A DNA stretch of 64,000 nucleotides, taken from assembly GCF_023347275.1 (NCBI RefSeq), contig NZ_CP094468.1, forward strand, positions 806,001 to 870,000, in the 5' to 3' direction. Numbering within the stretch: the stretch's first letter is position 1; each line of letters begins with the position of its first letter. This DNA is from Faecalibacterium sp. I3-3-89 (lineage in GTDB: Bacteria > Bacillota > Clostridia > Oscillospirales > Ruminococcaceae). This document shows, one piece after another, positions 18,061 to 29,300 of this stretch. The position numbers were made by a program, and so were the translations under genes. The notes under the pieces are model-generated. The model was not told the DNA's origin. It worked only from the letters and a program-made list of their open reading frames with translations, and searched no databases.

Positions 18061-18564
18061 ATGAAACTGAATTGTAAACGCATTGATTTTACATATACAC
18101 CCGGTGAGGAAATCTTCAACTTTCCCGAGGAATCGGGACTACCCTTTATCTTCGATGTAGAGGAAGAACTGACCGGCGATCCTGCTGTCATGGATGCGGT
18201 GGGAGAAATGCTGGATGAGGCGGAGAAATTGGCGGAGAAGGCCAAAGCCGCCATCAAAGCGGCGCTGGCAGACGAGGACAGCCGCTACCATAGCGTTGTG
18301 ACATTTTTCATGGAGTTCCATCGGGACGATGTAGGCCCGGATATTGTGGCGGAACTTTTTCCGGGAACCGACCCAGCCAAACTGTCCTTTGCTGAGATGG
18401 TTGACTTTTTGAAGCTCAAGCGGTTCGGCAGTCTGGTGGATAGCGAGATGAACCAGCAAGTTTTCATTCTGGATCTGTCCTTTAACCCGGAGATTACCGA
18501 CGAACTGATGGTAATCTACTTTGATTTGAACAAGGAGATTTTCTGTATCACACATGAGAGCTGA
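18061..18564 (+). CDS. DUF2004-like hypothetical protein
   Basis: The 167-residue protein starts at ATG 18061 behind AAGAGG. The N-terminus is beta-rich, the centre is a charged helix (AEKLAEKAKAAIKAAL) and the end has FILDLSFNPEITDELMVIYF followed by the terminal ES. That ending resembles DUF2004-type proteins, which occur in immunity gene clusters. The assignment is by pattern only; no catalytic motif is seen. Confidence 0.5.
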   Translation: MKLNCKRIDFTYTPGEEIFNFPEESGLPFIFDVEEELTGDPAVMDAVGEMLDEAEKLAEKAKAAIKAALADEDSRYHSVVTFFMEFHRDDVGPDIVAELFPGTDPAKLSFAEMVDFLKLKRFGSLVDSEMNQQVFILDLSFNPEITDELMVIYFDLNKEIFCITHES

Positions 18565-18600
18565 GCGTGACTGACATACACGAGGAAAGGAGCAATCCCT

Positions 18601-18927
18601 ATGAAAGCATTTGACCCCAATTACAAGCTGCTGGACGAGATGTATCAAGACGATTACTATCCTGCTTTTTTGGTGGACAAGGTAAAGGACGAACTCCAGA
18701 AAGTCATCGACCTGCTGGAGAGCGGCGAAACCAATACCGATGCGGTGCAGGAGACGCTGGACGAGGCGGTCTGCGGCATCAATGATCTCCAGGAGGAGTT
18801 TGACGAGAACGACAGCGAGATCGAAACGGTGGCGCGGGAATGTATTGCGGCAACCGTGGCCTACATTCTGGAGTGGTTTGGCATCCCCATTGACACCGAG
18901 GAGGCCATCCGGGAACGGGACTGGTGA
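18601..18927 (+). CDS. DUF5713 family protein
   Basis: The 108-residue protein shows the family landmarks LLDEMYQDDYYPAFLVDKVK, INDLQEEFDENDSEIET followed by ARECIAATVAYI, and the closing EEAIRERDW. DUF5713 proteins are small acidic proteins often found in immunity-type clusters. Acidic character suits binding of a basic toxin, but this is inference. AAAGGAGC precedes the ATG. Confidence 0.75.
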   Translation: MKAFDPNYKLLDEMYQDDYYPAFLVDKVKDELQKVIDLLESGETNTDAVQETLDEAVCGINDLQEEFDENDSEIETVARECIAATVAYILEWFGIPIDTEEAIRERDW

Positions 18928-18933
18928 ACCCTA

Positions 18934-19147
18934 TGGCAGAAAAAGAACTGGCCCTTTGTGATGAGTGCGGAAGCCTGTTTTTCAAAGGCTCCTCACAGAT
19001 GATGGGGCTGTGCCAGAATGTGCCCATGTTCTCTATGGCTACCCGAATTGTGACCATCATTTTCAGGATGGCCGGTGTGTGAACTGCTATTGGGACGGCT
19101 CAAAGAGTGTGTACATCAAGAAACAGAATCAACAGGAGGAAACTGAT
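18934..19147 (+). pseudogene. Frameshifted zinc-ribbon gene
   Basis: ATG 18934 opens a frame with CDECGSLFFKGSSQMMGLC, which then runs out of frame and ends at TGA 19081-19083. From the same point the neighbouring frame continues as PECAHVLYGYPNCDHHF and CVNCYWDGS, restoring a regular series of Cys pairs. One missing C in a run near 19011 (TGCCAGAA instead of TGCCCAGAA) explains the shift. The repaired frame would run without a stop into the DUF4241 gene. It could be a real mutation or a sequencing error. Confidence 0.65.
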
Positions 19148-19879
19148 ATGCCTACAACTGAATGGCTGAACAAATACGAAGCAATCAAGGATAAATTGAC
19201 CTGTAAAGATGACTTGGAGGCCCATTTCACAGAGAAAGTGATTGGGAACATGGCGGTGGATGTGCTGGACATCGGCACCGTCCATTTCCCCACCGGGCAG
19301 ATTTTCGCCTGTGATCCGCTGGTGGAACTGGAGGACACTCTGCCGTTCCTTCAAACGATCCCCGCCGGAACTTATCCCGTAAAAATCTGCGTGGTGCCCA
19401 GCGAACAATACGGCGACCGCTATGCCTGCGTCAAGGTGGAGGTTTCTCAGGAAAAGCCTGTCCGCTATGAGCTGGGAATGGTGGGCAACGAGGATCTGGA
19501 CGAGGAACTGGGAGAGGACGAGTATTTTGGCTTTGGCGTAGACGCCGGGATGGGCTGTGTCGCGGACATCCAGACCCAGGCGGCCTTCAAGGCATACTGG
19601 GCCAAGCGTTTAGAAGAAGACCCGGACATCGACCCCTACAACGACCTGTTCTGCGATCTTATGGAAGAAAACGCCAAAGCCTACCCCAAATATCAGGGGG
19701 ACTGCGGCGACTGGCTCAACTGGACAGTGCCGGGCACGGACTGCAACCTGCCCATCTTTGCCTCCGGCTGGGGGGATGGTTACTATCCTGTCTACTTCGG
19801 GTATGACGCCAAGGGCAAAATCTGCGCCGTGTATGTGCGGTTCATTGACATTGAAGCCAGTTATCGAGAGCAGGATTAA
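19148..19879 (+). CDS. DUF4241 family protein
   Basis: The 243-residue product has GQIFACDPLVELEDTLPFLQ, PAGTYPVKICVV, the GVDAGMGCVADIQ segment and, near the end, ASGWGDGYYPVYFGYDAKGK. All are typical of DUF4241, a family found in immunity clusters together with SUKH proteins. ATG 19148 is preceded by AGGAGGAAACTG; the frame is open further upstream into the broken zinc-ribbon region, so an ancestral fusion is possible. Confidence 0.8.
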   Translation: MPTTEWLNKYEAIKDKLTCKDDLEAHFTEKVIGNMAVDVLDIGTVHFPTGQIFACDPLVELEDTLPFLQTIPAGTYPVKICVVPSEQYGDRYACVKVEVSQEKPVRYELGMVGNEDLDEELGEDEYFGFGVDAGMGCVADIQTQAAFKAYWAKRLEEDPDIDPYNDLFCDLMEENAKAYPKYQGDCGDWLNWTVPGTDCNLPIFASGWGDGYYPVYFGYDAKGKICAVYVRFIDIEASYREQD

Positions 19880-19906
19880 AAATGTGACAGAACAAAGGAG
19901 AACACT

Positions 19907-20347
19907 ATGAAAGACCTTTGCCAATACGGAAACCGGCCGAAGGACGAATGGGAAATCTTGCCCTGGATACCTGACCCGCGTCCGCCCTTCAAAATCTGGG
20001 TGAAGCCGGAGCAGATTGCGCCATTCTTTCTCATTCCCCACCACCCCTATGCGCTCTCCCTTCTGCTGAAAATCAACAATGGATTCCGGACGGAAGTATT
20101 CCGTCGGCTGGGACTGATTGGCAACAGCGAGGACTGGGAGCGGCTTGCCCGGGGCGTGATCCAGGAGTTCGAGGAAAATAACAGCGGCGTGGATCTGTTT
20201 CACTTCGACTCTGACGAGGATGTGTTCTGCGTGTACTCCCAATACATCGACGATTTGATGCTGCTGTCCAAAATGATCCGGGCGGCCTGTGACAATGAAA
20301 AAACGATGGGGATGTATCTGAACATGAGCGAGGTTGCGAAAGCATGA
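19907..20347 (+). CDS. Imm51-like immunity protein
   Basis: This 146-residue protein has the segment GNSEDWERLARGVIQEF followed by FDSDEDVFCVYSQYIDDL, which fits Imm51, a predicted immunity family of polymorphic toxins. It is acidic and soluble. An AAAGGAG site precedes the ATG, and its stop overlaps the next start (ATGA). Confidence 0.65.
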   Translation: MKDLCQYGNRPKDEWEILPWIPDPRPPFKIWVKPEQIAPFFLIPHHPYALSLLLKINNGFRTEVFRRLGLIGNSEDWERLARGVIQEFEENNSGVDLFHFDSDEDVFCVYSQYIDDLMLLSKMIRAACDNEKTMGMYLNMSEVAKA

Positions 20348-20607
20348 AAGATTTGACCACTCAAACAGGGATTATAGTAAAATGCAGTAAAACGGCCATT
20401 GAATTTTTCCAAAATGCTCAATCAGTGGATTTCTTCTCTGCACTGGAAATTCCGAAGGAATTCCAAGACATAGCGGTTGAGTTTTATGATTTGATTATGG
20501 AAAACGATCATCTCGCGGCCTTGCTGGGCTGTCGCGGCAATTATGATATTGCAATACAGATAGATGAGGTAACCGGCACCATGACGGGGTGGCATTGGTT
20601 CAAATGA
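20344..20607 (+). CDS. Hypothetical small protein
   Basis: The 87-residue acidic protein is translationally coupled to the Imm51-like gene through ATGA. It contains IEFFQNAQSVDFFSALEIPK and ends with TGTMTGWHWFK. The local sequence is more AT-rich than its neighbours. I do not recognise the family. Its position suggests another small immunity protein. Confidence 0.6.
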   Translation: MKDLTTQTGIIVKCSKTAIEFFQNAQSVDFFSALEIPKEFQDIAVEFYDLIMENDHLAALLGCRGNYDIAIQIDEVTGTMTGWHWFK

Positions 20608-20617
20608 GGGAAATGGA

Positions 20618-20917
20618 ATGATGGAGTACATCAAGCTTTTTTGGGAGGACGCACCGGAGGGAGAACCGTCGGTGATCCTCTATGAAGTGGATACAGAAAA
20701 TGAGCGGCTGGCCCTCCACTCCATTGACATCTTTGCAGATGGCCGCACCCGCAATATCCCTGACCTTTACGACGGCGCCATCGAGATCACGCCGATCCCC
20801 ACCGTGGAGGAATTGAACGCCCATGTCTGGGGTGAGGAGTTCCACGCCTGCGTCATAGAGCAGGCGGAATTTGAGGCCGCCTGGGAAAGCCACACCTATG
20901 ATGGAGCGTTAAAGTAG
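20618..20917 (+). CDS. DUF6881-like small protein
   Basis: The 99-residue acidic protein follows the pattern MEYIKLFWED...EPSVILYEVDTENERLALHSIDIF and FADGR, then an EEF..C.IEQAEFEAAWE end. This matches DUF6881, small proteins common in immunity clusters. Start may be ATG 20618 or 20621. Confidence 0.65.
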   Translation: MMEYIKLFWEDAPEGEPSVILYEVDTENERLALHSIDIFADGRTRNIPDLYDGAIEITPIPTVEELNAHVWGEEFHACVIEQAEFEAAWESHTYDGALK

Positions 20918-20932
20918 CCAGGAGGAGACACT

Positions 20933-21883
20933 ATGAACAAACCTATAAAAGCCAAAAATCTGCCGTTGTTCTCCATCATTGACCTGGACCAGCTGCGCCG
21001 GGAAAAACATCTGGAGGGCACAGAAGTGACAGACTTTTTCACGGCAAGGGATGGAAAAGTCTATCTTCTCATGGAACAGCCGTCCGAAACACAGGGTAAG
21101 GACTGGCTCAGCACTCCTTCCACCTATACCGCAGTGGAAATCCAGCTGGATTGGGCGGAACAGCGGGTGCTGGAAACGACGCTGTTTCCTCTTGGCCTCT
21201 TGAAGTTCCAGTTTCATTATTTGCGGCCCGCAGGTGATCACTTCCTCCTGCTGGGGGCAAGATGCGCCTATCGGGAAAACGGCCCCGACCAGAACGCCTG
21301 GATCGTCAGCCGGGACGGAGCTGTGCTGTCCCGTTTCTGCCTGGGGGATGGCATTCAAGACTGTGTGGTAAAAAAAGATGGCACCATCATTACCAGCTAC
21401 TTTGACGAAGGTGTATTTGGTAATTACGGTTGGGATGAACCTCTGGGTGCTTGCGGCCTGATTGCATGGACATCGGAGGGAACTCCTCTCTGGAAGAATG
21501 AGAACTATTCCATCTATGACTGCTACGCCATCAGCCTGGACGAAGAAGAAAACCTGTGGTTTTATTATTACGATGAATTCCGGCTGGTGCGGACGAACTT
21601 CAAAGAGGACTTTGTATTTGAACTGCCAATCGAAGGAAGCGGAGCTTTTTCTGTTGCCCCGTCCGGCAATACCTTCCTGTTTCAAGGCGGATACCAGCAA
21701 CGGGATAAATTCTACTTCCTTACCGCTCATGGTGATCACCTTGGGAAAAAACAGGAGGCTATTCCCACCTGTGACGGAAACAAGGTCGCTGTGGAGCAGT
21801 GCAGCCTGCTTCGCAGCCGGATGTTGTTCCTTGGAAAAGATGGTGTGCTCTATGGAGGTATTTGGGGGAGCGATGGCCAATGA
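20933..21883 (+). CDS. Hypothetical beta-rich protein, possibly propeller-like
   Basis: The 316-residue protein is soluble and made of repeated short strands, such as WIVSRDGAVLSRFCLGDGIQ, CVVKKDGTIITSYFDEGVFG and GLIAWTSEGTPLWKN. The arrangement suggests a six- or seven-bladed beta-propeller. I do not recognise a named family. The site CAGGAGGAGACAC precedes its ATG. Its stop overlaps the next gene (ATGA), so it is part of the same operon. Confidence 0.6.
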   Translation: MNKPIKAKNLPLFSIIDLDQLRREKHLEGTEVTDFFTARDGKVYLLMEQPSETQGKDWLSTPSTYTAVEIQLDWAEQRVLETTLFPLGLLKFQFHYLRPAGDHFLLLGARCAYRENGPDQNAWIVSRDGAVLSRFCLGDGIQDCVVKKDGTIITSYFDEGVFGNYGWDEPLGACGLIAWTSEGTPLWKNENYSIYDCYAISLDEEENLWFYYYDEFRLVRTNFKEDFVFELPIEGSGAFSVAPSGNTFLFQGGYQQRDKFYFLTAHGDHLGKKQEAIPTCDGNKVAVEQCSLLRSRMLFLGKDGVLYGGIWGSDGQ

Positions 21884-22290
21884 AACAGTCTGATATTTAT
21901 ACCGAGGCTCTGACCTGTCTGCGCTCCATCCTTCTGGCAGACCATCCAGAGTTCCAAAACTGGATCGACTGGTTGGAGCGGGACATTCAGGACTGGAACC
22001 AGCGGCGGGAGGTTGCCCACCATCTTCGGGCATACGGAGGTATGGGCTCGTTCAACGACCTGCCCAGTATGCGTGGAAATCACGACTATATTTTCGACTT
22101 TCTCAAGTCCGTGTGCTATGCCTTCGGCCATCTTTATGGCAAACGGGAAGGCATTTCTCCGGAGGCATTGATGGAGGAGTGCCTGCACGATGTAGAGCAG
22201 GCAGCCTATCACCCCCATAAGGCACTGAACCAAGCCATTGCCCAGCACTTGATGCAGGGCGATTTACAGGAAAACCTGGATAGGCTGTAG
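21880..22290 (+). CDS. DUF6966-like protein
   Basis: The 136-residue helical protein starts in the overlap with the preceding gene. The motif YGGMGSFNDLP, with FQNWIDWLERDI before it, is typical of DUF6966-type proteins seen with SUKH/immunity genes. Coupled translation suggests that it works with, or is dosed with, the beta-rich protein upstream. Confidence 0.55.
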   Translation: MKQSDIYTEALTCLRSILLADHPEFQNWIDWLERDIQDWNQRREVAHHLRAYGGMGSFNDLPSMRGNHDYIFDFLKSVCYAFGHLYGKREGISPEALMEECLHDVEQAAYHPHKALNQAIAQHLMQGDLQENLDRL

Positions 22291-22301
22291 GAGGACTTGT
22301 T

Positions 22302-23276
22302 ATGAACAAAAGACTATTCCGCACCCAATTCAATCAAATGGAAAACATCGAGAAGCAGGTGCTGATGGAGAGCCTGGCTGCCCGTTATGATATGACCTTT
22401 CTCGGTCTACATACTTTTGACCGCTGGGGCCAGAGCTGCACCACCGGCATCTTCAAGAAAGATGGTCGGGAGTTCGTCTTTGTCCCCGGCGATACCGTCA
22501 CCCTGGGCTGGGAGCAGTTTGCCGTGGGATTGAATCAGGAGAGCCGGGAGGAATTGGAGTATCTGTTCCGAGAATGGGAAATGGAGCGGGACCCGGAGGA
22601 GATGATTCGGGAAAGCATGGCTCCTGTTCGGCAGGCGGCCATTGGACCCATGCTGGTGGGCCGGGAGCTGGAGGAAATTAACTGGGAGCCAGTCAAAATG
22701 GATGATCCCAGACTGACTGTCCACCCTGACTGGCTGAAGGAATTCCGTGATTTTGCCTGGAGTGACAGCAGCAGTCTTACCTTGCATCAGTCGGCCCGCA
22801 TTGAGCGGACGGAAAAGGGCTTTCAGATCTGTATCTATAACCACACAGACTACGATGCGCTTCTTGCCATGCTGGAAAACAGGGGCTTCTCCCTGCCCAC
22901 GGCGGACGAGTGGGCCTACCTGTGTGGCGGCGGGTGTCGGACCCTGTTTCCATGGGGAGATGGGTTAGACTACTCCATGCGTCTGCACTGGTTTGAGAAC
23001 ATGGATGAGGATGAGAACCGGCCCTATGACATGGAGGAGCCCAACTTCTTCGGCCTGTCCATCGCCTACGATCCCTATATGCGGGAAGTGGTGCAGGCTG
23101 ATAGGCTTACCACCTGCGGCGGTGACGGCGGATGCAATATCTGCGGTGGGCTGGGCCCATTTCTCGGTTTCCTACCCTGTTCGCCCCACTGTAAGCCAGA
23201 AGTGCAGGAGGACAATGAACTAAACGGAGATTATGACTTTTATCGGCCTATCATTCGGTTGGAGAACTATGATTGA
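22302..23276 (+). CDS. Protein with formylglycine-generating-enzyme-like domain
   Basis: The 324-residue protein has LPTADEWAYLCGGGCRTLFP followed by WGDG near residues 200-225, close to the LPTEAEWE...FPWGD core of FGE-sulfatase (SUMF1/EgtB) folds. Further on lie NFFGLSIAYDPYMREVV and a Cys/Gly-rich segment (CGGDGGCNICGGLG). The N-terminal half (DMTFLGLHTFDRWGQSCTTG) is unrelated to FGE. The usual catalytic cysteine pair is not obvious, so this may be a non-enzymatic relative. AGGAGGACTT precedes the start. Confidence 0.6.
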   Translation: MNKRLFRTQFNQMENIEKQVLMESLAARYDMTFLGLHTFDRWGQSCTTGIFKKDGREFVFVPGDTVTLGWEQFAVGLNQESREELEYLFREWEMERDPEEMIRESMAPVRQAAIGPMLVGRELEEINWEPVKMDDPRLTVHPDWLKEFRDFAWSDSSSLTLHQSARIERTEKGFQICIYNHTDYDALLAMLENRGFSLPTADEWAYLCGGGCRTLFPWGDGLDYSMRLHWFENMDEDENRPYDMEEPNFFGLSIAYDPYMREVVQADRLTTCGGDGGCNICGGLGPFLGFLPCSPHCKPEVQEDNELNGDYDFYRPIIRLENYD

Positions 23277-23318
23277 CAATAGAAGCTTGATACGAAATAA
23301 AGAAAGAGAGGTGCCGAC

Positions 23319-26300
23319 ATGGGAGCATGGGGCATAAAAGCATTAGAGCGTGACGAAGGGTTGGATGTACTGGACATCCTCAAAAATGAATATGTACCGG
23401 AGCATCCGGTAATGGATCTGGGCGAGATGATCGAACTGATGAAAGAGGAAGTCATGCTGGGATCTGACTTCTCACAAATCGACTTCCTCTTTGACAATAC
23501 TGCGATGGCTCTGGCGGAGCTGTATTTCCAATGGAAGGATAACAGCAAACTGGACTACGATCATGAAGAAGCTATATGGGATAAAGTCACCGGTTTCACA
23601 GCATCCAAAGAAGCCCTTGCTTTCCTGCTGCGGCAGCTCACCGACATCAAAAACGAGGTGCCGGACGAGGACGGCATCCGTGAGATTGTGGATCTTTGGA
23701 AGAACGAGGACAGCGGTGAGATCGCTCCTGCGTGGTTGGAACACTTGAATCAGCTCATTGATCGACTGGATTCAGAACAGGAGGCACGACAAATGTATAT
23801 CAAAAAATACTGGGGCAACTTTATTGGCGGTTCCGATGACAGTCTGAACCTTGTGGCATTTTTGGAAGACCAGAAGAAAGAGGAGATCCCCCTCAGCGAG
23901 ATATTTGCCAAGATTGGGCTGGACAAACAAAACTGGGACTTCCGCCAGACCGTGGAGTATCTGGAGTTTACACACTCCGATGGCGTGGAGATGGACTTCC
24001 ACTTCGCCATTGATGTGGTCACTGATCTGGCCGCCATCCTGCTGGAGTGCAGCGTCAGCGGCAGTGTAAACCTTCAGGATCTGGACGAGTACAACACCCC
24101 TGCCCGCCGCATCCGCATCACCGTCACGCCAGAGGAGCATGACGCCATGAACAAGGCACTGGCGGATTTTGCCCAGAATCCGCTGGAATATGACCTCAGT
24201 GAGATGATGGACAACGAGGAGATCCAGGAGATGGCTCGGGATGTGGAGGCGCTGCGGAAGGAACTGTACGAGGCCGCTGGCCGCAACCGGGACTACCATG
24301 TGAAAGCGGAGGATGTGAAATCTCTGCTCCCTGACTGGAAGGGTGCCGATGGCTGCATCGCCACCAACCGCATCACAGTAGAGGGCCGCAAGGTGGGCTA
24401 CTGCTACAGGGAGGAGCCGGACGGCGGCTGGGACAGCGGCTGGCGCTTTACCGCCGGTGATGAGAGCGACGAGTACATGGACGACCCTAACAACGCCGGG
24501 ATCTACAAGCTGAACACGATCTGCAATGACGATCCCGACATCATCCCTTTGCTGAACACCCCCGCTCCCTGCGCCTTTGAGCGGGATGAAAATGGCGTGT
24601 TCCAGCAGATCAAAGACTGGAAACCAGATGAGGACGAGGAGGACCCTGATATGGATATTTTGAAGCAGTGCCAGAAGTGGCATGAGGAGGACAAACACCA
24701 GAAAATCGTTGACGCACTGGAGGCAATCTCTGCCGAGGAGCGTACCCCGGAAATGGATATGGAGCTGGCCCGCGCCTACAACAATCTGGCGGACTCCAGC
24801 GAGCCGGAGGGAAGGAAGCTGCTTCACCAGGCACTGGAACTGATGCAGTCCCATGAGGAGGAACTGGGAGATACTTATTCCTGGAATTTCCGTATGGGGT
24901 ATGCCTATTATTATCTGGATCAGGAGGGCCGCGCTCTGCGGCATTTTGAAAAAGCTCTGGAACTGCATCCCGGTGATGATCCGAAGCTCAACACCCGACA
25001 GGACATGGAGGAACTAATTGACTCGTGCAAGAAGGGTATTTCTCTGCCGCAGTTCTGGGAGTGCTTCCGGGAACGGACAGAGAACTGGTGGGAAACCTTT
25101 GCCGAGATGGAAGCAGAGCTGCGCCAGATGATGGACGAGGACAAAGATCACACCCGCGGTGCGGAGATCGTGGCCCAAATGGAGGAAACCCTGAATTTGG
25201 TTTTTGACGAGATTTCCTTCGAGATAGGCTTCAACGGCGAAAAGCATGAGCTGATCCTCACCCCGGAGGGGGATAAGGTCAAACTGTTTGAGCTGGTCTA
25301 CTTCCAGAAGCACGCCCCCAAGGAGGTGCTGGAGCACTGGAATATCCTTGTGGGCCGTCAGCCTTTCCAGAACATCGGCCTGCGTATTGAGGATGGCTGG
25401 GACATCTCCGGGGAGGATGTGCAGATCTGGCTGGAGGAGCAGGGTGAAAACAGCTTCGCCATCTCCGCCTACTGCGAAAAGCTGCTGCCTATGCTCCGGG
25501 AGGAAGAAGGCCGGGCCTGGTGGATGCTCACTACCTTCACCGACCAAGTGCTGGGCGAGATCTCCCACATGAGATACATAGACAGCTTTGATGTGCTGGA
25601 GGAACCCAAGGCAGAGCCGTCCTTCCTCCTGTCCCAGCTGCCCGACAAACTGCGGGAGCAGGGCCTGGAGCTCTCCACCGACCCGGAAGCCTATCTGGAG
25701 AGCTACCTTGGTTACAAAATGGAACCCAAACAGGACCCGGACGCCGATTGGCGGCTGGATGTAATGGCCGGTTCCACCTGCTGTGTGCCGCTCATCAACG
25801 GCTATCTGAATGCCGACAATGATTTTATGGACGATCTCCATGCCGACGGCGCGGTGGCGGGCTTCTTCTGCTATCCCCTGGATACCCTGCGGGAGGAGGA
25901 AGGCAGTCAGAAAATTTTCGACTTCCGGGACAAACTGGAGGAAGTGCTCACCGGCGGGGATGGTTCGGAAGTGCTCACTCTCACCGGCGGGGCTACCGGC
26001 CTCTACTGTGGCTATGTGGACTTCATCGCCTGGGACATCCAAGAGGCGCTGAACATGGCGAAAGAGTTCTTTGAAGGCACGGACATCCCATGGGCCATCT
26101 TCCACACCTTCCGCCGTGAAGCAGGTTCTGTACCCCTAAAGCAACAAGATGATGGGCCAGAAACTAAGAATCAGGATGACGAGTTGAATGAAACGCTTAC
26201 GGGCATGGACTATATTCCTTACACCCAACAGAACGCCGAAGCATTCTTCGCTCAGCTGGAGCAGTGGAACGCCGAAGACGAGTACACCCGCTGTATCCAG

Positions 26301-29300
26301 GCACTGAATGCCATCCCGGAGAACTGGAGGAACTACCGCACCGCCTACGCCCTGGCCCGTGCACTGGAGAACTACGCCATCATCGGGGACCATGACGAAG
26401 GTACTTTGAAATCCAAGGGAGACAAAGCCCTTCTGAGGGCCATTGAGGTGCTGGAGTCCGTCCGGGAGGAAGGCCAGGACAAGGCGGAGTGGAATATGCG
26501 GATGGCCTATGGCTATCAGTATCTCTATGGTCAGGAGGAAAAGGCCATCCCCTACGCCGAGCGGTGGGCGGAGCTGGACCCCGAGGACGAAAATGCCCCG
26601 GCAGTAATTCGGGAGTGTAAGGCGGAGATCCGGAAACGCCAGCGCAGCCGGAAGAAGAAGGCCAAATTCGTGCCCGGTGATACTCCATTTGAGGGCTTCG
26701 ACCTCACCAACTTCTGGGATGATAATTGGTATGCACTGAAAGAATATGTCAGTGATCCGCCTTCCGATGAGCTGATCGCCAGCGTGGAGGAGGAACTGGG
26801 CTACAAGCTGCCCGCCGCCTACATCTGGCTGATGAAGCAGCACAACGGCGGCATTCCGGTGAACACCTGCTATCCCTGCGATGAACCTACCAGCTGGGCA
26901 GATGACCATGTGGCCATCACCGGCATTTTCGGCATCGGACGAGAAAAGAGCTGCTCCCTCTGTGGAGAGCTGGGCAGCCAGTTTATGATCGATGAGTGGG
27001 AGTATCCTGCCATCGGCGTGGCCATCTGCGACTGTCCAAGCGCCGGACACGATATGATTTTCCTGGACTACCGGGCTTGCGGTCCCCAGGGAGAGCCTGC
27101 GGTAGTCCATGTGGATCAGGAAAATGACTATAAAATTACCCATCTGGCAGATAGCTTTGAGGAATTTATCCGCGGACTGGAGCATGAATCCCTCTATGAT
27201 CCGGATGAAGATGTAGAGGGTCTTGAGGATGACGCCGACGAGGAGGAAACCGACCATAAGGGTTCCTTTGCCGGATCTGTGCTCCTCTCCAAAGCAGAGT
27301 GGGACAAGGAGCAGTTGATCCGAGATCTGCGGGAAGAATGGGGTATCGTAGATGAGGAGCCGGATGAGGGCGACGAAGATGTTGAGAACAGCGATGACGC
27401 TGTGGTAATGCGGGTCGGCGGCATGATGCTGATCGTGACACTCTTCCACGGTCACATCCCGGACAATGAAGCGGAGATCAACGCCGAAAACAACTATATG
27501 TGGCCAGAGGCCGTAGAGGTGGCCAAAGCGCACAAGGCCCATATCATGGTGGCTGTATTGGGCGAGGAGGAAAAACTGCTGGAACGGGGCAAGCTGTTCA
27601 CCAAGGCGATGGCAGTGTGCTGCAAGCAGAAATACGCCACCGGTGTCTACACCAGCGGCGTGGTATTTGAGCCTCGTTTCTATGAGGGCCTTGCCGATAT
27701 GCTCAAAGAGGACGAACTGCCCATCTTCAACTGGGTTTGGTTCGGCCTGTACCGGAGCGAGGGGGGCCTAAACGGCTACACCTACGGCATGGATGTGTTT
27801 GGCAAGGAGGAAATGGAGGTGTTGAACACCGACGCTGAGCCGGAGGAACTGCGGGACTTTTTGGCCAGCCTTGCCTCCTATGTGCTGGCGTGTGATGTGA
27901 CACTGCAAGACGGCGAGACCATCGGTTTTTCTGCGGACGATAAGCACACCATCACCCGCAGCCCCGGCGTCTCCCTGCCGGAGGAACAGATGACCCTGAA
28001 GATCGGTTACGAGCCTATAAAGGGAGATCCGGAGGATGACAGCTGCGACCACTCAGACAATGATGACACGCAGGATGAGGAAGAATTCAGTAATCCCGAA
28101 GTCTACACCGAGGAGGAGATGGAAGCCGTCGAGGGGCACATTGAGCAGTATTTCGGCAAGTTCGAGAATGTGTTCCATGAGCTGGTTTCTCCCGACATCC
28201 ATGTGGACATCTGCGTGGTGCCGCCCTCTGAGGAGCGGGACTACTGCACCCTGGTCACCATGGGCATGGGCGCTCACCGGATGAATGTGCCGGAGGAACT
28301 GGCGGAATATAAGCTGGAGCGGGCGGAGCTGGCCATTGCCCTGCCTGCGGACTGGAAGCTGGATCAGGAGTCCATGAAAGACGAAAAGTGGTACTGGCCC
28401 ATCCGCCTGCTGAAATCCTTGGCCCGCCTTCCCATTGCCAGCGATACCTGGCTGGGCTTCGGCCATACCATGGACAATGAGGAGGATTTTGCAAAGGACA
28501 CAAAGCTGTGCGCCGCCATTCTGACTGGTCCCCAGGATACCGAAGATGGCAGCGAGGTCTGCATCCTGCCGAGTGGCGAGGAGGTCAACTTCTATCAGGT
28601 GATTCCTCTCTACCGGGATGAATTGGAATATAAGCTGGCCCATGACGCGGACGCCCTGCTGGGCAAAATGAACGGCATCAGCTTTGTGGTGGAGCCTGAT
28701 CGCCAGGATGCAATCACCCGTGGCACCCTTTCCAATGATGATTTTGACGGTGAGATGGACGATGCTTCCTATCATATCGAGAGCATTGAGGAGAAGGAAC
28801 TGCCTATTGACCCCATCAATGCTTATAACCACATGGCCATCTACCTGCGCTGGTGTATGGAGCACGACCTGATGGGCGAGGACTTCTTGAAAGAATACAG
28901 CGAAGTGACCAAACAGGTCAAAGCTGATCCTGCCAATGTGGATCTGAGGGAGTTTATCCGGGATGAGCTGGACGGCTGTCTGTTCTCTGTGCTGTTCAAT
29001 CAGCAAGGCCGTGCCTTTGCAGGCTATTACTACGGAGAGGGCGACAGCCCCTACTATCCTGCCGATGTTGACGACAACGCCCTCCGCTTCTTCGGCCCGG
29101 AGCGGTATCACTCCGATGAGTTCCAGGATGAAGCCTACCTGTTCATCCCCTTTGACGAGGACTACTATCAGGCTATGGCAGAGGTGATCGAGGAACGCTT
29201 CACCAACTGGCAAGGACAGGACTTCGACGGGGACACGCTGGAGCCTTCCGAGGTGGCTCAGGCCATCATGGAGTATCTGGACTGCGAGTGTACCTATTTC

